Under the pieces are notes generated by a model. It had not been told where the DNA came from. It did not search any database and saw only the letters and a list, made by a program, of their open reading frames with translations. From the NCBI GenBank assembly GCA_027489455.1, contig JAIXZR010000312.1, positions 1 to 44,968 of the forward strand: a stretch of DNA of 44,968 nucleotides, given 5' to 3'. Both the position numbers and the translations under genes were made by a program. This document shows positions 16,505 to 23,071 of the stretch, in pieces. The DNA comes from Rubrivivax sp. Lineage in GTDB: Bacteria > Pseudomonadota > Gammaproteobacteria > Burkholderiales > Burkholderiaceae_C. Positions within the stretch are counted from its first letter, which is position 1. Every line of letters begins with the position of its first letter.

Positions 16505-18589
16505 TCAATCGATCCCGAAGCGCTTGAGCACTGGCTCCCAAGCCGCAGCCGCTTCCGGATTCGCCAGCTTCCATCGCTGAAGCTCGGCGCCCCTGAAAAC
16601 CCAGTTCTTGATGCTGCCCGCACCTGCGCGGGACAAGGGTTCTCTGGGCGCCGCGTCATTCGACAGAAACCGTGCGGGACGTGACGGCGTTTCCGTATAG
16701 GACTTGACGAAGCGTCGGCTACTCTCATCCCACAACAAGTTCGGTACCGCCGGTCGCTTGCCGAAGCCGTGCGCGAGCCCCTCAGCCATTTCAGGGAAAA
16801 GTAGGCTCAGCAAGCGGTCGTACTTGGTCGACCTGAGGTACATGAAGTCCTGGCGCTTCACTGCCGCGATCACGCTGCTCCTCCATGCGTCGAACCATGT
16901 GAAAACACGCGCATCCTCCGGCAGCGTCGGCAGATACGCCTTGACTGCAATGAGGTAGAGCGTCCAGTCGTGCCGATTGCCAGGCTGGGACTGCTGAATC
17001 GCGTTCAAGACTTCGACGGCCGTAGCGAATCCGTATCCGACGCCACGGTTGTTCCGGATAGACAGCAGCCTTGACAAGATTCGGTGGTGACCCAGCAGGT
17101 CTTCGTCTCCGGCCTCGGGAAACCCGCGCTGACTCATGTCCTCGACAGTGATCGCAACGGCCGTTCTGGCTGCCATCACCTCATCGCTGCGCTCAGCTCC
17201 TGCTGGCAACCTGCTGTCCTCGTCCAGCATCTTCTCAACCGCCGCGAGGTACCTGACCGCCAAGTCCCTGATCGGCGTGTCCTTTACACGCTGGTGCCGT
17301 TCCGCGGCGATGCGCTCTGCCTCCAGCTTGAGGTCCCTCTCATCTTCCATCTCTCTTCGAAGTGAAGTTCGAAGTTCATTCAAGCCTGGATAGCACAGCC
17401 AGCGTTTACCCACAACCTGGAGAACTACGAGACGACGAAGCTCCTCGCGGGTGACCCGACCGCCAGTCATCGACAAGTCGATCTCCAGAGCGGCGCATCC
17501 TTGTTCACGGATTCGTGTCTCACGAGCCTCGTCGATCGTATTGGTCACCGTGACTTCGATGACGAGCGGGTCGAACACGCGCCCGTTGTCGGCTCGTGCC
17601 ACGGAGACGACATCCGGAACCAGAGGACGCATGCGCTGCTCAAGGCGCGTGTCGGACAACGACAAGACGCTCTGGGGGACGGACCAGCGTCGATGCAGCG
17701 TAGGATGTCCGTCAGTTTTCAGCTCTTCCAGACCGTCCAAGCCGGGAACGGCGATCTTCTCCGCTGCCTCCAGAATGCGCTTCACTTCGTGGTGTAGCAG
17801 CGTCTCTCGCTTCATCGCTGGGCTGAGGTCGTTGGGCAGCACAAGGTCTTCTGGAAGCCAATCCAGCGCGTCCATGGCCATGCCCTTTGCCTGGCGGGCG
17901 GCATCGGCTCGCAGTTCGGCTTCGTTCCAGTGCGAACGCCAGCAGATGCCCTCCGGCAAGATCTGCAAACGCTTTCGAATCTCGTCTTGGTCCATGCCGG
18001 CAACCGAAGCATCGACATTGATCGTGATCGTTGGCACAAGCGTCGTTTCGCCGTCGTCGTCTGCTTGTTCTGTGATGCCACCGGTAAGCGCCACGCGGAG
18101 CTGCCTCCCGTCGTCCAAGGTCAGCACGGCGAACGTCCGGTCTCTGAAGTCGATGCTGGAAACGCGAACGCGCTGAGGCGGTACCTCGACCCAAGCCTGG
18201 TGCACCGCACCGCTCAGGCCCTCAGCTGAGGCAGAAACGCGGCGGCGGGGGAGCTCGATCACGCCTTCTTCTGCGAGCAGCCTCATCGCAGCTGCGCGAG
18301 CCGCCAGGACCGCGCACTCGTCGCGCTCTGCGCCTTCAGGATGCCGGAAGTGAGGCCTGCGGACCACCTTCTCTTTGGCTGCGTTGACCGCGATCAAGGG
18401 GAGCCTGCAGCTCGGGCACTCGCATCCGCAACGATTGCCCCTGTGGTCCGCGTCTATCTCGCCGATGTAGCGTGGCTCTCCGGTCTCGATGTCGCGCGCC
18501 CAAGCCATGACCAGTTCGCCGAGCGCAGCCTTAGCGCCCTGGGCGGAGTCAGACCTAATCTTGACGGAGGGTGAAGCGATCCGTGCCAT
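16505..18589 (-). CDS. CoiA-like zinc-finger nuclease (694 residues)
   Basis: The N-terminus has the layout of competence protein CoiA and relatives: a zinc cluster C54/C56-C58-x2-C61 followed by the PHFRHP motif (H80, H83) and a Cys at 92. Around residue ~330 lies a restriction-endonuclease-like core (PDVVSVARADNG ... DPLVIEVTVTN ... ALEIDLS), with the Asp and the Glu of a PD-(D/E)xK site but Thr where Lys is usual. That pattern is common in CoiA-like proteins. The remaining ~330 residues are mostly helical and unrecognised. CoiA itself acts in DNA uptake and recombination. Large CoiA-like proteins on islands may act on incoming DNA, which is inference here. The start is uncertain: the ATG at 18589 has no strong ribosome site. 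It follows the 168-residue gene by 14 bases. Confidence 0.72.
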   Translation of the reverse strand: MARIASPSVKIRSDSAQGAKAALGELVMAWARDIETGEPRYIGEIDADHRGNRCGCECPSCRLPLIAVNAAKEKVVRRPHFRHPEGAERDECAVLAARAAAMRLLAEEGVIELPRRRVSASAEGLSGAVHQAWVEVPPQRVRVSSIDFRDRTFAVLTLDDGRQLRVALTGGITEQADDDGETTLVPTITINVDASVAGMDQDEIRKRLQILPEGICWRSHWNEAELRADAARQAKGMAMDALDWLPEDLVLPNDLSPAMKRETLLHHEVKRILEAAEKIAVPGLDGLEELKTDGHPTLHRRWSVPQSVLSLSDTRLEQRMRPLVPDVVSVARADNGRVFDPLVIEVTVTNTIDEARETRIREQGCAALEIDLSMTGGRVTREELRRLVVLQVVGKRWLCYPGLNELRTSLRREMEDERDLKLEAERIAAERHQRVKDTPIRDLAVRYLAAVEKMLDEDSRLPAGAERSDEVMAARTAVAITVEDMSQRGFPEAGDEDLLGHHRILSRLLSIRNNRGVGYGFATAVEVLNAIQQSQPGNRHDWTLYLIAVKAYLPTLPEDARVFTWFDAWRSSVIAAVKRQDFMYLRSTKYDRLLSLLFPEMAEGLAHGFGKRPAVPNLLWDESSRRFVKSYTETPSRPARFLSNDAAPREPLSRAGAGSIKNWVFRGAELQRWKLANPEAAAAWEPVLKRFGID

Positions 18590-18603
18590 GGATGGTCAAT
18601 AGA

Positions 18604-19110
18604 TCAGGCGTGTACCGGAAAAGCTGCCAGGACCTGAGGAAGTCGGCCCTCGACTCGCGCACGCAGGTCCTCATCCTCTTTGCACGTCTGCATAAATGTG
18701 CCGACGGCATGGACCGCGTCGTTGATGAAGGACGCAGTGCCGATGATCACGAGTCGCTCGTCTTGTTCCGGGTCATACGCGTGCTTGCCGCCATCCTGGT
18801 ACGCGAACTTCTTCGAGTCAGGGTACTTGTCGTGGTAGTCGGCTTCGGTTCCGAACGCATGCAGCAGCGCACACCTAGCGCCGTACACATCGATGCCACG
18901 ATACTTGTACGGCTGGTCTTCGTGGCACTGAAGGTACTTGTCGCACCACTCGATGAACTCCGCACGGCCCTGCTTGTCCTTGTCGGCTGGCAGGGATAGG
19001 AATGCCATGGTGTCGATGCAGACGTAGGCCATCGCGACGGCGGCGGCGGTGGCGCCTGCACCCTCGCACTTCTTGATTTCGCCAATCAAGGCACCGATGG
19101 GAGCCCACAT
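18604..19110 (-). CDS. Hypothetical protein with R-x4-H (HEPN-like) motif
   Basis: A 168-residue, mostly helical acidic protein. Residues 75-86 (VYGARCALLHAF) contain R79-x4-H84, the spacing of the RNase motif of HEPN domains, in the expected context of a helix with flanking hydrophobics and a small residue. HEPN ribonucleases are frequent in defence and toxin-antitoxin modules. Overall length and helical content fit one HEPN unit, but I cannot confirm the fold. The start is an ATG at 19110, seven bases after the preceding gene's stop, and the CoiA-like gene follows 14 bases later, so these are one transcript. Confidence 0.65.
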   Translation of the reverse strand: MWAPIGALIGEIKKCEGAGATAAAVAMAYVCIDTMAFLSLPADKDKQGRAEFIEWCDKYLQCHEDQPYKYRGIDVYGARCALLHAFGTEADYHDKYPDSKKFAYQDGGKHAYDPEQDERLVIIGTASFINDAVHAVGTFMQTCKEDEDLRARVEGRLPQVLAAFPVHA

Positions 19111-19117
19111 GTCTCGC

Positions 19118-19525
19118 CTACTGTCCGCGACTGAATAGAGAGTTGTTCGATAGCGCTGGCATTGACGCCCGTGCCGCTTGATGTGGCTGGCCGCCAGGAA
19201 GAGCGGCTGCGGCGCACTTCCCGTATCGCAACAGGCGCTTAGCCCGGCACGAGGCGCTCCGACTTGTTGGAGCGATGCCTAGGGTCAGGCTGCCGTTGGG
19301 CATGCGCACCGCATACGCGGTCTCGTATTCGCCACTGATCGTTCCGCTCTCATCATCGATCTCGGTGCGAAGGCACGTCTTCCATGACGTGGCCTGGTGG
19401 CCGGACAATTTCAGATGGGCTTCCATCTTCTCGCCGATTCTGGAGAACCACCACGCTGCAACCTTCCTAGCGCCATCGTCTCGTAGCAGTTCCCACCCAG
19501 TGATGGTGTTTGGATCGAAACTCAT
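19118..19525 (-). CDS. Hypothetical protein, 135 residues
   Basis: Not recognised. The ATG at 19525 has GGAG eight bases upstream; a GTG at 19534 would sit on top of that site. The first ~90 residues look folded (GWELLRDDGARKVAAWWF; LKLSGHQATSWKTCLRTE; YAVRMPNGSLTLG). The last ~40 residues are basic, Ala/Gln/Arg-rich and may be disordered or a frame-shifted tail. It lies between two other small unknown genes in the leftward cassette, with a 91-base gap upstream and 7 bases downstream. Confidence 0.55.
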   Translation of the reverse strand: MSFDPNTITGWELLRDDGARKVAAWWFSRIGEKMEAHLKLSGHQATSWKTCLRTEIDDESGTISGEYETAYAVRMPNGSLTLGIAPTSRSASCRAKRLLRYGKCAAAALPGGQPHQAARASMPALSNNSLFSRGQ

Positions 19526-19616
19526 GTTGTTCACTCCTCAACGCTAGGTAGTGCCTCTTGTTGTTCAAACCTGATTCTCAGCGCCGCATGCCAATTACGG
19601 GAGCGCCTTTTGATGC

Positions 19617-20015
19617 TCAAGATGCTGCGAGCCGAACGCGCTCAGGAAGGACGAACATCAGTTCTCCACCTACTACGACGACATCTGCTGCCTCGGCAGC
19701 TTCGTCGGCTATCGGCATGCCCCGGGCCGCCGTGAACTTCAGGTAAGGACGTGCGCTGCCGTTTCCGATGAGCTTGTAGCCGCCGGCCGCCACCTTGCGC
19801 GCACGGATCGCCATGTCAGTGCGATCAATGAGCAGCTCGATGCGATCGTGCCCAGGCACCCAGCCTGCGCGCTCAACCAGATCGTCCGAGAATCGGCAGA
19901 CCGTCTGTGGTCGCTGGCGTTCGCTGAACTCGGACTTCACGATCACGCGTGCGGCCTTCATTGAAGCGCGTTTCAGACCAACGCGTGCGAGGTCGTCGAA
20001 AGATTCGAAGGCCAT
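19617..20015 (-). CDS. Hypothetical protein, 132 residues
   Basis: Second gene of the leftward cassette, three bases after the first gene's stop, with a GGGAGA ribosome site. The N-terminus is basic and amphipathic (LARVGLKRASMKAARVIVK). Later strands (HDRIELLIDRTDMAIRA; YLKFTAARGMP; DVVVVGGELMFVLP) suggest a small beta-rich domain. No family recognised. Tight coupling with the ribbon-helix-helix-like gene would suit a toxin-antitoxin or a regulator-partner pair, but no toxin motif is seen. Confidence 0.6.
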   Translation of the reverse strand: MAFESFDDLARVGLKRASMKAARVIVKSEFSERQRPQTVCRFSDDLVERAGWVPGHDRIELLIDRTDMAIRARKVAAGGYKLIGNGSARPYLKFTAARGMPIADEAAEAADVVVVGGELMFVLPERVRLAAS

Positions 20016-20017
20016 GG

Positions 20018-20422
20018 TCAGTCTCCCTTCTTGGGAGGTTCAACGCGAACCAGCCTTCGGCCGTGCTCGGTCTCAGGGCCCAGCTCGAAGCCCAACTCGC
20101 GCAGTCGGCCTTCGTAGTTGAGCGGCCCCAGTCCGACCTGCCTCAGCTTGGCATCGAACTGGTTCAACATCTCATGCAGCGCCTCGGACAAGGCCTCTTG
20201 CTTAGACATGCCGAGAGCATCCAGGCTGACCTCGAACCTGGCTTGCAGCAGAGGGTCGATCCGGAAGCAGATGTTCTTCATCCCGATCGCCTCCGCCTGC
20301 TCGGGATCGCGTTCGAGCAGAAGGTTGCCGAAGCCGCTGCTGGCACGGCCGCTGATGTCGGCCTTGAACATCAGGGCCTTCATCGTCAGAAGCTCGTCGA
20401 ATTCCATGTGGATGTCATTCAT
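20018..20422 (-). CDS. Ribbon-helix-helix-like protein, first gene of the leftward cassette
   Basis: A 134-residue product starting MNDIHMEF; GAGG lies seven bases before this ATG. Residues ~48-88 fit a ribbon-helix-helix DNA-binding fold: a strand KNICFRIDPLL, helix one ARFEVSLDAL, a turn GMSKQ and helix two EALSEALHEML. The rest is charged and ends PPKKGD. Directly upstream lie the cassette promoter and four TGCATG sites, two on each side of it. The usual logic of such proteins makes it the best candidate to bind them and regulate its own operon. That assignment is inference. Confidence 0.68.
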   Translation of the reverse strand: MNDIHMEFDELLTMKALMFKADISGRASSGFGNLLLERDPEQAEAIGMKNICFRIDPLLQARFEVSLDALGMSKQEALSEALHEMLNQFDAKLRQVGLGPLNYEGRLRELGFELGPETEHGRRLVRVEPPKKGD

Positions 20423-20436
20423 GTGTTTGCCTCGCG

Positions 20437-20536
20437 TTTGCATGCATCAGCTCATGGATTGCATGGTAGAGGCCGAGTCGCATGTCGTCAAGCGATTCCG
20501 GGGGATTTGCATGCAGTGCGAGCCAGATTGCATGCA
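20437..20536. promoter_or_regulatory. Four TGCATG(CA) operator-like sites in two 21-bp-spaced pairs
   Basis: TGCATGCA occurs at 20439-20446, 20508-20515 and 20529-20536. A variant TGCATGGT is at 20460-20467. Starts within each pair are 21 bases apart (20439/20460 and 20508/20529), two DNA turns, so proteins would sit on the same face. One pair lies upstream of the -35, the other over the -10 and start site. This suits cooperative repression, possibly with a loop, by the ribbon-helix-helix-like protein encoded next. Confidence 0.72.
20463..20491 (-). promoter_or_regulatory. Promoter of the leftward cassette
   Basis: On the minus strand TTGACG (20491-20486) and TACCAT (20468-20463) are separated by exactly 17 bases, a good sigma-70 promoter. 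Transcription would start near 20456, about 34 bases before the ATG at 20422. The -10 overlaps the second TGCATG site. Confidence 0.72.
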
Positions 20537-20558
20537 TGGTTGCCGCCGGCGCTTAGGA

Positions 20559-20579
20559 TTGATTTCGCAACGAAATCAA
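20559..20579. promoter_or_regulatory. Dyad operator, copy 1 (divergent region)
   Basis: TTGATTTCG-CAA-CGAAATCAA is a perfect 9+3+9 dyad between the leftward cassette and the rightward gene at 20698. The same dyad covers the start codon of the S24 gene at 21690, with TAGG-N-TTGATTTCG shared on its left. It is probably a binding site of that S24 protein, upstream of both divergent units. Confidence 0.75.
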
Positions 20580-20662
20580 GACTGAGGCGCTTCAGCCGAT
20601 AGCAGTGGTAGTCGGGAACGCGTAGCCGTTCGCGGCGCTCCAACCTCCCTCAGTCGGGTTGG

Positions 20663-20691
20663 TTGCCCCTTCCCGTGTCACCTGCTATAAG
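20663..20691 (+). promoter_or_regulatory. Promoter of the rightward series, probably leaderless
   Basis: TTGCCC (20663-20668), a 17-base spacer and TATAAG (20686-20691) with an upstream TG (20683-20684) make an extended sigma-70 promoter. The expected start site, about seven bases on, falls at the A of the ATG at 20698, and no ribosome site precedes that ATG. Confidence 0.6.
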
Positions 20692-20697
20692 GGCACG

Positions 20698-20988
20698 ATG
20701 GCCGAACGACCCATGCATCTTCAGTTGAGCTACGCGTTCTCTCTGAACCCTCGTCGCGAGTCAAGGGGCTCCCAGGACGAGGAAGGCACTCGTCGTGTCG
20801 AGGCGGTCGTGGTGGCTCTCATCCCCGAGTACCACCAGGTTAAGGTCCGCGATGGTGACGGGCACCTGTATGCGCTCACGCGCAAGACACAGGGTGTCGA
20901 TCTGGCCTCACTGCATGAGGGTCAGCGAGTTGTCTGCACTGTGACGCGAAGACTTCCCCGAGTCCTGACAGCCGCCGCCGTTGCCTAG
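20698..20988 (+). CDS. Small hypothetical protein (96 residues)
   Basis: MAERPMHLQL onward. The last ~55 residues (VEAVVVALIPEYHQVKVRDGDGHLYALTRKT ... LHEGQRVVCTV) alternate like a five-strand barrel and recall OB-fold or cold-shock-like small domains, but I cannot assign a family. The start is set by the promoter only six bases upstream, implying a leaderless message. It overlaps the next frame by eight bases. Confidence 0.6.
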   Translation: MAERPMHLQLSYAFSLNPRRESRGSQDEEGTRRVEAVVVALIPEYHQVKVRDGDGHLYALTRKTQGVDLASLHEGQRVVCTVTRRLPRVLTAAAVA

Positions 20989-21613
20989 TACGGTCCTCCC
21001 TCCGTCGACGCAAGCGGGGGGTGTGGTTGCGCCGCTGCGCGAGCCGCTCGTTCCTGTGGCATGGCCTGGCACCTACGTGCCCAACTTCAGCGACTGGCGC
21101 GAGGGCGACATCGTCCTCGTACATCGGTCAGCGGATGCCGCTGGGTTCGCGATTCAGGCGTCGCAGGCCATGAGCTTGAGCGCTGTCACGCGAGCTGGAG
21201 CCATCTGCTCCCACGCGGCGATCTACATCGGCGGAGGCATGGTCGTTGATGCCACGCGTGGCGCCGGAGTCTCCGCTCAGTCGGTCTGGAACTACTGTCA
21301 GCATCGAGCGATTCAAGTTCGGCGCCTCTCCGATCCCACGATTCCCATGGCCGACATCGCTGACATCTCCGTGATGGCCCAGCAGCACATCGGCGAGCCG
21401 TACTCCGTCATCCAGGTCATCATCTCCAAGCTGTTCCCGGGGACGGTCCCCATCCCCGACGCGCTGTACTGCAGCACGCTGGTGGGCTTGGTCGTTACCG
21501 ACGCCACTGGCGTGGACCTCAGCTCCGACCCGGCGCATCAGCCACTGCATCCAGGCACCATGGCTGCCCATCCCGAGCTGACGGACGTGCTGCTGGAATG
21601 GCGTCACCTGTAG
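20981..21613 (+). CDS. Permuted NlpC/P60-like (YiiX/YebB-type) papain-fold protein
   Basis: About 210 residues with the order of circularly permuted NlpC/P60 proteins: GDIVLVHRS near the N-terminus, SHAAIYIGGGMVVDAT with the His, and later YCSTLVGLV with the Cys. A Cys-His pair in this order marks the YiiX/YebB/LRAT-like group, thiol peptidases, amidases or acyl transferases acting on peptides, cell wall or lipid. No signal peptide is visible. There is no ATG: the start is TTG 20981 or a GTG near 21023. The gene lies between two copies of the S24-type dyad, overlapping the previous gene, so it probably belongs to the regulated island cargo. Its substrate is unknown. Confidence 0.72.
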   Translation: MPSTVLPPSTQAGGVVAPLREPLVPVAWPGTYVPNFSDWREGDIVLVHRSADAAGFAIQASQAMSLSAVTRAGAICSHAAIYIGGGMVVDATRGAGVSAQSVWNYCQHRAIQVRRLSDPTIPMADIADISVMAQQHIGEPYSVIQVIISKLFPGTVPIPDALYCSTLVGLVVTDATGVDLSSDPAHQPLHPGTMAAHPELTDVLLEWRHL

Positions 21614-21670
21614 ACACCGCTCGGGCGCAGGGCCAGTTCTTCTATCTTTGATGCACCGTGCGTGCTAGGC

Positions 21671-21690
21671 TTGATTTCGTCACGAAATCA
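21671..21690. promoter_or_regulatory. Dyad operator, copy 2, over the S24 gene start codon
   Basis: TGATTTCG-TCA-CGAAATCA (21672-21690) is the same dyad as at 20559-20579. Its last base is the A of the ATG of the S24 gene. Any -10 for this gene (for example TAGGCT at 21666 with an upstream TG) abuts or overlaps it, so binding should block both transcription and start-codon access. Confidence 0.78.
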
Positions 21691-22280
21691 TGCGTACCGA
21701 GCCCACCAAACCCAGCCACGGGGGCACCCGCCAGGGTGCCGGCCGCAAGGCTGCCTACGGCGAGCCCACCAAGACGGTCCGGGTACCGCAGAGTCTCGTT
21801 CCCGCGGTGGTGGGCTACCTGGATGAGGTCAAGCGCACAGCCCAGGGGCCAAGTCAGACCGGCGGGCTGAAGCCGATCGCTTCGATGCGCGCAGCGACCT
21901 CCGTGCCTGCGCTGGGCCGCCGAGTCCGTGCCGGCAAACCTACTTCCGGCGACGACTACCAAGAGGACGCCGTCGATCTCGGCAACCACCTGGTGCGTGA
22001 TCCAAGCAGCACCTTCGTCATGAAGGTTGCCGGCTGGTCTATGCGCGACGCAGGCATCGCCGACGGGGACGAACTCGTGGTCGACCGTGGAGTGGCAGCC
22101 GAAGACGGGCGCATCGTCATCGCCGACATCGACGGCGAGCTGACCGTCAAGCGCCTGAAGCGCACCGCAACCGGCTGGCTGCTGCAAGCCAGTAACCCCG
22201 ACTTCGCCGATGTCCCGGTTGGCGACAAGAACGATCTGCACATCTGGGGCGTCGTCACGCGCTTGCTGCGCGCGGTCTAG
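21690..22280 (+). CDS. S24 (LexA/UmuD-type) autoproteolytic regulator
   Basis: A 196-residue protein. The C-terminal ~125 residues match UmuD/LexA peptidase: cleavage pair A81-G82 in RVRAGKP, S117 in AGWSM, K154 in LTVKRL, and GDELVVDR between them. All catalytic residues are present, so RecA-stimulated self-cleavage is expected. The N-terminus (GGTRQGAGRKAAYGEPTKTVRVP) is the Gly/Arg-rich segment found on a subset of UmuD-like proteins and is probably DNA- or partner-binding. There is no umuC next to it, unlike polymerase V operons. The operator-like dyad over its start suggests a self-regulating repressor, as in prophages. It heads the seven-gene rightward series. Confidence 0.85.
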   Translation: MRTEPTKPSHGGTRQGAGRKAAYGEPTKTVRVPQSLVPAVVGYLDEVKRTAQGPSQTGGLKPIASMRAATSVPALGRRVRAGKPTSGDDYQEDAVDLGNHLVRDPSSTFVMKVAGWSMRDAGIADGDELVVDRGVAAEDGRIVIADIDGELTVKRLKRTATGWLLQASNPDFADVPVGDKNDLHIWGVVTRLLRAV

Positions 22281-22316
22281 ACGCCTGCACAACATTGAAG
22301 AACCAGGAGCACTCTC

Positions 22317-23063
22317 ATGTCTCAAGCAAGCCGGATCGAATGGACCGAGGCAACTTGGAATCCGACCGTGGGCTGCACCAAGATTTCGCCGGGGTGCAAG
22401 CACTGCTACGCCGAGTCGATGGCAAAGCGGCTCAAGGCCATGGGCACACCCGGCTACGAGAACGGCTTCAAGCTGACAATCCTGCCGGATCGCCTGGCGG
22501 AACCGCTCGCTCGCAAGAAGCCGACGGTTTACTTCGTCAACTCGATGTCTGACCTCTTCCACAAAAGTGTGGACGACAACTACATCGCCCAGGTCTTCGA
22601 CGTGATCCGGCAATGCCCTCAGCACACCTTCCAGGTGCTGACCAAGCGCGCCGATCGGATGGCTACCTTCTTTAAGACGCACGAGGTGCCAACGAACGCA
22701 TGGATGGGCGTTTCCGTAGAGGACCGGAAGTACGGCGTGCCCCGCATCGACGGCCTGCGCAAGGTCGACGCCCGCATTCGTTTCCTCTCAGTGGAGCCGC
22801 TGCTAGAAGATGTCGGCGAACTAGACCTAACCGACATTCACTGGGTGATCGTCGGCGGAGAATCCGGTCCTAAGGCCCGGCCGATGCATCTCGATTGGGT
22901 CGAGAATGTCCGCCAACAGTGTGAGGACCAGGGAGTGCAATTCTTCTTCAAGCAGTGGGGAGGCTGGGGAGCAGACGGCAAACGTCGCTCCAAGAAGGCC
23001 AACGGCCGCTTGCTTGGGGGCAGGACCTGGGACGACATGCCGGCACTTTCCGCCCACGTTTGA
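22317..23063 (+). CDS. Phage Gp37/Gp68 family three-Cys protein (DUF5131)
   Basis: A 248-residue protein of the phage Gp37/Gp68 family. Near the N-terminus it has TVGCTKISPGCKHCYAE with C20-x6-C27-x2-C30, the three-Cys motif that suggests an iron-sulphur, radical-SAM-like site. Later motifs also fit: the MSDLFH segment, FQVLTKRADR, SVEPLLEDVG, GGESGPKARP and FFFKQWGGW. The family is typical of phages and islands and is regularly paired with a TcmP protein, as here, eight bases downstream. The reaction is not established. A nucleic-acid radical-SAM reaction is inference. AGGAG precedes the ATG; the gap from the S24 gene is 36 bases. Confidence 0.88.
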   Translation: MSQASRIEWTEATWNPTVGCTKISPGCKHCYAESMAKRLKAMGTPGYENGFKLTILPDRLAEPLARKKPTVYFVNSMSDLFHKSVDDNYIAQVFDVIRQCPQHTFQVLTKRADRMATFFKTHEVPTNAWMGVSVEDRKYGVPRIDGLRKVDARIRFLSVEPLLEDVGELDLTDIHWVIVGGESGPKARPMHLDWVENVRQQCEDQGVQFFFKQWGGWGADGKRRSKKANGRLLGGRTWDDMPALSAHV

Positions 23064-23071
23064 AGGAACGC

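Noticed and set aside
21690-22280. Reading the S24 gene as a polymerase V UmuD subunit.
   Set aside because: No umuC follows, and the dyads over the gene start indicate a DNA-binding regulator instead. The family link to UmuD remains.
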